Notes under the pieces: model-generated
Seen by the model: only the letters and a program-made list of their open reading frames with translations
Database searches by the model: none
What the model was told of the DNA's origin: nothing
Origin: Streptomyces sp. SAJ15
Lineage (GTDB): Bacteria > Actinomycetota > Actinomycetes > Streptomycetales > Streptomycetaceae
Assembly: GCF_007595705.1 (NCBI RefSeq)
Contig: NZ_NISY01000010.1
Coordinates: 124,001-188,000 of the forward strand
DNA: 64,000 nucleotides
Reading direction: 5' to 3'
Translations under genes and position numbers: made by a program
In this document: positions 59,743 through 64,000 of the stretch, one piece after another
Layout of the letters: each line of letters opens with the position of its first letter
Numbering within the stretch: position 1 is the first letter of the stretch

Positions 59743-60506
59743 CCCGGATCGAGCGGCTGCTCGCGTTTCGTTGGCGCGGCATCGTTCTCGTGTGCGTGCT
59801 CCTCGCCCTGTCCGGGGTCGCGGTGATCCTCTGGGCGCGGATCAACGCCGGGGACCGCCGCGCGGACGCGATGGCGGCCGAGGCCGACCGGCGGGGAGTG
59901 GCCCTGTCCACGCTGGCCCGGGACGTACGGACGCTGCGCGACCAGGTTCGGGCCCATGGCGACACCCCGGCCGCCCCCGACCCCGCGGAGGCGGTGCGCG
60001 ACCTGGTGTCGCGGGTGAGCGTCCCGGTGCCCGCCGTGGCGGCGGGCACCCCGGGATCGCCCGGCGCACCGGGGGCCCACGGCGAGCGCGGGCCCCGTGG
60101 GGGCCGGGGCGGGCCCGGCCCGTCCGGCGCCCGGGGCGCCATCGGCCCCGTCGGTCCGACCGGGCCCTCCGGCCCCGACGGCCCGGCGGGCGTGGCCGGC
60201 CCGGCCGGGGCACCCGGAACCGACGGTCTCCCGGGCGCCGTCGGCCCGTCCGGCCCCGCGGGCCCACCCGGACCCGCGGGGGAGCGCGGCCCGCAGGGCG
60301 AGCCCGGTGAACCCGGCGAGCCCGGCGAGCGCGGACCCCAGGGCGACCCGGCCTCGCCCTGTCCCAGCGGCTACACCCTCCAGCCACCCCCGTACGACCC
60401 CGCCGCCCTGATGTGCCGTCATGAGGGAGCCCCGCCGATCCTGACGAGGCCGCTGCCGCGGTGGACCAAGGGAGCGGGGCGGGAGCGGGCGGGCGCGGCG
60501 GACTGA
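59739..60506 (+). CDS. Single-span collagen-like protein
   Basis: A 255-aa membrane protein: TM span at ~14-33, an alpha-helical stalk (~38-95, with LSTLARDVRTLRDQVRAHG), then 34 uninterrupted G-X-Y triplets (~103-204) and a C-terminal ~50 residues with two Cys (CPSGYTLQ, LMCRHEG) that could form a disulfide. A trimeric collagen-like stalk outside the cell is the likely form. Collagen repeats also occur in phage tail proteins. It is coupled to the coiled-coil gene. Expression context is unknown. Confidence 0.75.
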   Translation: MTRIERLLAFRWRGIVLVCVLLALSGVAVILWARINAGDRRADAMAAEADRRGVALSTLARDVRTLRDQVRAHGDTPAAPDPAEAVRDLVSRVSVPVPAVAAGTPGSPGAPGAHGERGPRGGRGGPGPSGARGAIGPVGPTGPSGPDGPAGVAGPAGAPGTDGLPGAVGPSGPAGPPGPAGERGPQGEPGEPGEPGERGPQGDPASPCPSGYTLQPPPYDPAALMCRHEGAPPILTRPLPRWTKGAGRERAGAAD

Positions 60507-60560
60507 GCCGCGCCGCCGGCCGGGAGGCGCGGACACGGCCGCCGGCGTGGAGAGACGGAG

Positions 60561-60596
60561 CGAGGGGGCGGGTCCGGCACCGGACCCGCCCCCTCG
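60561..60596. terminator. Long perfect hairpin between convergent genes
   Basis: A 17-bp perfect stem CGAGGGGGCGGGTCCGG / CCGGACCCGCCCCCTCG with a 2-nt loop sits between the collagen-like gene and the convergent MFS gene and probably terminates both. Confidence 0.78.
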
Positions 60597-60647
60597 CCGC
60601 AGCCGACCGCCGGCGGTGTCACTCGTCACCGCCGGCCGTCGCCGGCG

Positions 60648-62036
60648 TCAGTGGCGCACCACCACCGGCCGCGCGGCGCGGACCGGGGACGCGGCGACCA
60701 GGCGCCGCTCGACCAGGGCCTTGCGGGTGGCGTAGAGGGTGATCCCGGCGGCCGCGGCCATGGCGAACAGGCCGAGGACGACCGTGCCTTCCCAGCCGGC
60801 GGCGCGGAAGGCGAGCGCGCCGAGGGCGCCGCCCACGCTGCTGCCGATGTAGTACGCGCTCTGGTAGAGGGCGGAGGCCTGCGCCCGGCCGGTGTGCGCG
60901 GCACGGCTGACGGAGGACGAGGCGACCGCGTGCCCGGCGAAGAAGCCGGCGGTGATCAGGACCAGCCCCAGCAGTACGGCGGCCAGCGAGGTCGACAGGG
61001 TGAGCAGCAGACCCGCCGCCGTGGTGCCCACCGCCAGGTAGAGCGCGCCGCGTCGGCCGAGCCGGCCGACCAGCTGCCCGGCGGCGGCCGAGGAGGCGGT
61101 GCCGACCAGGTAGACGAGGAAGATGGAGCCGACCACGCCCTGCGGCAGCCCGAAGGGCTCGCCGGCGAGTCGGTAGCCGATGACCGTGTAGACGGCGCCG
61201 AAGACCGTCATGAACAGTGCGCCGATGGCGTACAGCCGGCAGAGCAGCGCGTCGGTCAGATGCCCGGCGACGGTCCGGGCCAGCGCGCGCGGGCTGACCG
61301 GGCTCGGGGTGAAGTTCCGGGCCTTGGGCAGCAGCAGCCGGAAGGCGACGGCGGAGGCGACGGCCAGCAGCCCCACCGCGGCGAGCCCCGCCCGCCATCC
61401 CCAGACCTGGGCCACCCAGCCGGTGAGGATGCGGCCGGACATGCCACCGATGCTGTTGCCCGCCACGAACAGCCCGATCGCGCCCACCAGCGCCTTGGGG
61501 CGTACCTCCTCCGCCAGGTACGCCATCGCCGAGGCCGGCAGCCCGGCCAGCGCCACGCCCTGCACCGCGCGGAGCGCGATCAGCCAGCCCAGCCCGGGGG
61601 CGAGCGGGATCAGCAGCGCCACGAAGGCGGCGACAGACAGCGAGGCGGTCATCATCGCCCGCCGTCCGAACCGCTCGGAGAGGACGCTCAGCGGAAGCAC
61701 GGCCAGCGCCAGCGCGCCGGTGGCGGCGGACACGGTCCAGCTCGCCTGATCGGCCGTCACCCCGAGGTCCGCGGAGATCGCGGGGAGCAGGGCCTGGGTG
61801 GAGTAGAGCAGCGCGAAGGCGGCGACTCCGGCGGCGAAGAGGGCGAAGCTCATCCGGCGGTAGCCGGGCTCACCGGGCTGCAACCGACCCGCGGAGGAAG
61901 CAGAGGAGGGAGCAGAGCCGGCAGAGGAGTCGGCGGAAGAGCCGGCAGAGGAGCAAGAGGCCGCGGAGGCGGCGGAAGACGAGGAGCCGGCGTCCACGGG
62001 TGTTCCGGTGGACGCCTTGGTATCTGCAGGAGGCAT
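60648..62036 (-). CDS. MFS transporter
   Basis: A 462-aa transporter with 12 predicted spans after a Ser/Ala-rich N-terminal ~60 residues (SSSSAASAASCSSAG type). The MFS loop signature is seen as SVLSERFGRRAMM, and QASWTVSAATGALALAVLPL and RALQGVALAGLPASAMAYLAEE match YnfM/arabinose-efflux-like exporters. Substrate is unknown; regulation by the divergent LysR protein is likely. ATG 62036 follows AGGAGG. Confidence 0.87.
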   Translation of the reverse strand: MPPADTKASTGTPVDAGSSSSAASAASCSSAGSSADSSAGSAPSSASSAGRLQPGEPGYRRMSFALFAAGVAAFALLYSTQALLPAISADLGVTADQASWTVSAATGALALAVLPLSVLSERFGRRAMMTASLSVAAFVALLIPLAPGLGWLIALRAVQGVALAGLPASAMAYLAEEVRPKALVGAIGLFVAGNSIGGMSGRILTGWVAQVWGWRAGLAAVGLLAVASAVAFRLLLPKARNFTPSPVSPRALARTVAGHLTDALLCRLYAIGALFMTVFGAVYTVIGYRLAGEPFGLPQGVVGSIFLVYLVGTASSAAAGQLVGRLGRRGALYLAVGTTAAGLLLTLSTSLAAVLLGLVLITAGFFAGHAVASSSVSRAAHTGRAQASALYQSAYYIGSSVGGALGALAFRAAGWEGTVVLGLFAMAAAAGITLYATRKALVERRLVAASPVRAARPVVVRH

Positions 62037-62084
62037 GTATCCGACGGTAGAGATCGACAGCTCATGCGTCCAATGCACAAAACC

Positions 62085-62095
62085 TCGATAATCGA
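62085..62095. promoter_or_regulatory. Inverted repeat between divergent MFS and LysR genes
   Basis: TCGAT A ATCGA is a 5-1-5 palindrome in the 126-bp intergenic region, 48 nt from the MFS start and 67 nt from the LysR start. LysR proteins usually bind such sites and control the divergent gene. It lacks the exact T-N11-A form. Confidence 0.45.
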
Positions 62096-62162
62096 TGCTG
62101 TGCGGCATGAGCAGAGGTCAGCGCGTCGGGTGTCACGCGTCAGCAACGGAAAAGACACCACC

Positions 62163-63095
62163 GTGACGAACGAGGCCACGGATGTCGACTCGGAGTCCTG
62201 GGCGGCGACGCTCGCCCCGCGGCTGGCGCAGTTCGCCGCCGTCGCCCGGCACGAGCACGTCACCCGCGCCGCCCATGAGCTCGGCATGCCCCAGTCCACG
62301 CTCAGTCGCGCCATGGCTCGGCTCGAACAGGACCTGGGCGTCGCGCTGTTCGCCCGGCGCGGGCGGGCCGTGGCGCTCACCCCCGCCGGGCGCGCCTTCC
62401 TCGTCTCCACCGAGCGCGCGCTCGCCGAGGTCGACCGCGCCGCCGAGTCGGTGCGCGCCGACGCCGACCCGGCCGCCGGCAAGGTCGCCTTCGGCTTTCT
62501 GCACACCCTCGGCTGGGAGACCGTACCCGGGCTGATCCGCGCCTTCCGCGTCGACCACCCCCGGGTGCGCTTCCAACTCGTGCAGAACTACGGCGAGGCC
62601 ATGCTGGAACGGATGCGCGCGGGCGACCTCGACCTGTGTCTGACCTCGCCCGTCCCCGACGCCCCCGACCTGGTCGCCCGCCGCCTCGACGAACAGAAGC
62701 TCCGCCTCGTCGTCCCTGAGGACCACCGTCTGGCCGGCCGCAAGCGGATCCGGCTCGCCGAGGCGTCCGCGGAGCTCTTCGTCACCCTGGAACCCGGCTA
62801 CGGACTGCGTCGCATCACCGACGCGCTGTGCGCCGAGGCCGGCTTCACCCCCCGGATCGCCTTCGAGGGGGAGGAGGCCGAGACCCTTCGCGGCCTGGTC
62901 GCCGCCGGTCTCGGCGTGGCCCTGCTGCCGCCGCCCGCCGTCCCCCGGCCCGGCGTCGCCGAGCTCACCGTGACCGCTCCCCGCGCCGTCCGCGAGATCG
63001 GCGTCGCCTGGCTCGACGGCCACCCCGACACCCCGCCCGTCGCCGCCTTCAAGCGCTTCCTCCTCAGTCGGCGCGGCCAACTGCTGCCCCGCTGA
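62163..63095 (+). CDS. LysR-family transcription regulator
   Basis: A 310-aa LysR regulator: HTH at ~15-75 (LAPRLAQFAAVARHEHVTRA, LGMPQSTLSRAMARLEQDLG, LFARRGRAVALTPAGRAFL) and a two-lobed effector domain. It should control the divergent MFS exporter gene. GTG 62163 is chosen, with GGAAAAG upstream; the open frame extends far upstream without support. It is convergent with the hydrolase-like gene at 63180. Confidence 0.9.
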   Translation: MTNEATDVDSESWAATLAPRLAQFAAVARHEHVTRAAHELGMPQSTLSRAMARLEQDLGVALFARRGRAVALTPAGRAFLVSTERALAEVDRAAESVRADADPAAGKVAFGFLHTLGWETVPGLIRAFRVDHPRVRFQLVQNYGEAMLERMRAGDLDLCLTSPVPDAPDLVARRLDEQKLRLVVPEDHRLAGRKRIRLAEASAELFVTLEPGYGLRRITDALCAEAGFTPRIAFEGEEAETLRGLVAAGLGVALLPPPAVPRPGVAELTVTAPRAVREIGVAWLDGHPDTPPVAAFKRFLLSRRGQLLPR

Positions 63096-63179
63096 GCCGC
63101 GTTGCCGGCCGCCTCGGCCTCCGCCCGGGGCCTCCTTGGGGCTCCTCGGGGATCCCTCGGCCTCCTCGGGCGCGCCGTC

Positions 63180-63944
63180 TCAGCGCCGCAGCGCCCGGCC
63201 GAAGCCCGCGGCCAGCGGCATCCGCAGGCCGAGTGGGGGCGGGGCGGCGAAGGCGTCCGCGACGGGGCGCGAGAAGGAGTGCGCGAAGAGGGAGCCGAGG
63301 AGGAAGTCGGCGGCGAGGGCCTGGACTTCGGCGTGGTGCTGGTGGAGGTGGTGACCGTCGGAGTGCACCTCGAAGCGGCACACGTCGCGGTTGACCTTCT
63401 TGGCGCGCTCGGCGAGGCGGTAGGAGAGGTCGGGATCGGTGCGCTCGTCGTTGGTGCCGTGGGCGATCAGGACCTGACGGCCGATGAGCTGGCGGACCGG
63501 GTCGGGGGTCCGCGCCGCGTCCGGCTCGGGGAACCAGGGGGACAGGGCCAGCACCGAGGCGACCGCGGGGTGGTCGGCGGCGTGCAGGGCGGCCCGGGCG
63601 CCCATGCCGTGGCCGGCCAGGCAGACGGGCACGTCGCCGTAGCGGCGCACCACCTCGTCGGCGGCCCAGCGGGCGTCGTCGGCCGGGTGGGCCGAGGAGC
63701 CGTTCCAGCCCCGGAAGCGGTAGTGGACGACGTGCGCGGTCAGCCCCTCGTGTCGGGCCGCCTTCACCAGGTGCCGGGCCAGCGGCCGCACCCGCGCGGC
63801 GGCCAGCGGGGAGGGCCGACCGGTCCCCTCCGACCTGCCCGGGGGGAGCCGCAGCACCACGCCGTGTACGGTGCGTCCGGCGCCCGCCGCGCCCATCGGG
63901 CGCCCGAGCCGGGCCCCGCGTTCCGCCAACGTTTGCTGAGCCAT
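63180..63944 (-). CDS. Alpha/beta-hydrolase fold protein with Gly at the nucleophile position
   Basis: A 254-aa alpha/beta-hydrolase-like protein, dienelactone-hydrolase related in layout (LRLPPGRSEG, HVVHYRFRGWNG, VLIAHGTNDERTDPDLSYRL, EVHSDGHHLHQH). The nucleophile elbow reads LAGHGMGARAAL, with Gly where Ser, Cys or Asp would normally be, while the Asp and His parts look intact. It may be inactive, or use another residue. ATG 63944 is taken as start. No partner is evident. Confidence 0.8.
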   Translation of the reverse strand: MAQQTLAERGARLGRPMGAAGAGRTVHGVVLRLPPGRSEGTGRPSPLAAARVRPLARHLVKAARHEGLTAHVVHYRFRGWNGSSAHPADDARWAADEVVRRYGDVPVCLAGHGMGARAALHAADHPAVASVLALSPWFPEPDAARTPDPVRQLIGRQVLIAHGTNDERTDPDLSYRLAERAKKVNRDVCRFEVHSDGHHLHQHHAEVQALAADFLLGSLFAHSFSRPVADAFAAPPPLGLRMPLAAGFGRALRR

Positions 63945-64000
63945 GGCAGAACGATGGCAGAAGGGGCGGTGTACACCACCCCGCGCGCGGTCACTGTTGC

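Overview
The window is very GC-rich chromosomal DNA with dense, often overlapping genes, many GTG starts and GGAGG-type ribosome binding sites. Together with the gene families present (SCO4848-type and SCO1431-type small membrane proteins, RsbW-like ATP-binding protein, sdhCDAB, BMP nucleoside operon) this points to Streptomyces or a close relative. From memory, the order glyA-trpS-...-dac-SCO4848-...-sdh-...-teichulosonic genes-...-bmp/cdd/deoA resembles the SCO4837 to about SCO4890 segment of the S. coelicolor core chromosome. I see no rRNA, tRNA, CRISPR array or intact transposase.

Layout. 1-3.7 kb: glyA behind a ZTP (pfl) riboswitch, trpS, and a 2H-family RNA ligase-like protein. 3.8-9.0 kb: two divergent blocks (dprE2-dprE1 on minus; PAP2 phosphatase-ubiA-gtrA on plus) that match, function by function, the mycobacterial set making decaprenylphosphoryl-arabinose. 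9.1-16 kb: BrkB-type membrane protein, a WXG100-like pair, a penicillin-binding D,D-carboxypeptidase, metallophosphoesterase and a methyltransferase. 16-20.7 kb: orphan peptide-type solute-binding protein, alpha/beta hydrolase, anti-sigma-type kinase and a VanZ/RDD membrane protein whose frame runs through the convergent kinase gene. 20.8-24.3 kb: sdhCDAB (minus). 24.5-33.8 kb: an internally deleted OHCU decarboxylase, GH20 hexosaminidase lipoprotein, DUF4328 protein, sigma factor with a co-translated membrane protein, L,D-transpeptidase, an acyl-CoA mutase large subunit and a SecD-head lipoprotein. 33.9-39.4 kb: imine-reductase-like enzyme, a 47-aa membrane protein, amidase, and a gluconate regulator-kinase-permease cluster. 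39.5-50.3 kb: remnant of a flavin monooxygenase, then a sialic-acid/Kdn-type (teichulosonic acid) polymer cluster on two divergent arms: GT2, polysialyltransferase-like, acyltransferase (minus) and two further glycosyltransferases, CMP-sugar synthetase/HAD fusion and NeuB (plus). 50.5-59.1 kb: M20 hydrolase and a nucleoside uptake/salvage operon (BMP lipoprotein, ABC ATPase, two permeases, cytidine deaminase, thymidine phosphorylase). 59.5-64 kb: a coiled-coil plus collagen-like membrane protein pair, MFS/LysR divergent pair and an alpha/beta-hydrolase fold protein lacking the nucleophile serine.

The main biological theme is the cell envelope: a DPA-like polyprenyl-sugar pathway, a nonulosonate polymer pathway, two peptidoglycan enzymes and a hexosaminidase. 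The most unusual features are the complete DprE1/DprE2/UbiA/PAP2/GtrA set, long low-complexity insertions inside two catalytic proteins of the nonulosonate cluster, the riboswitch before glyA, and several short or broken genes that automatic calling can miss. All product names rest on motif reading and family knowledge; no database search was run.
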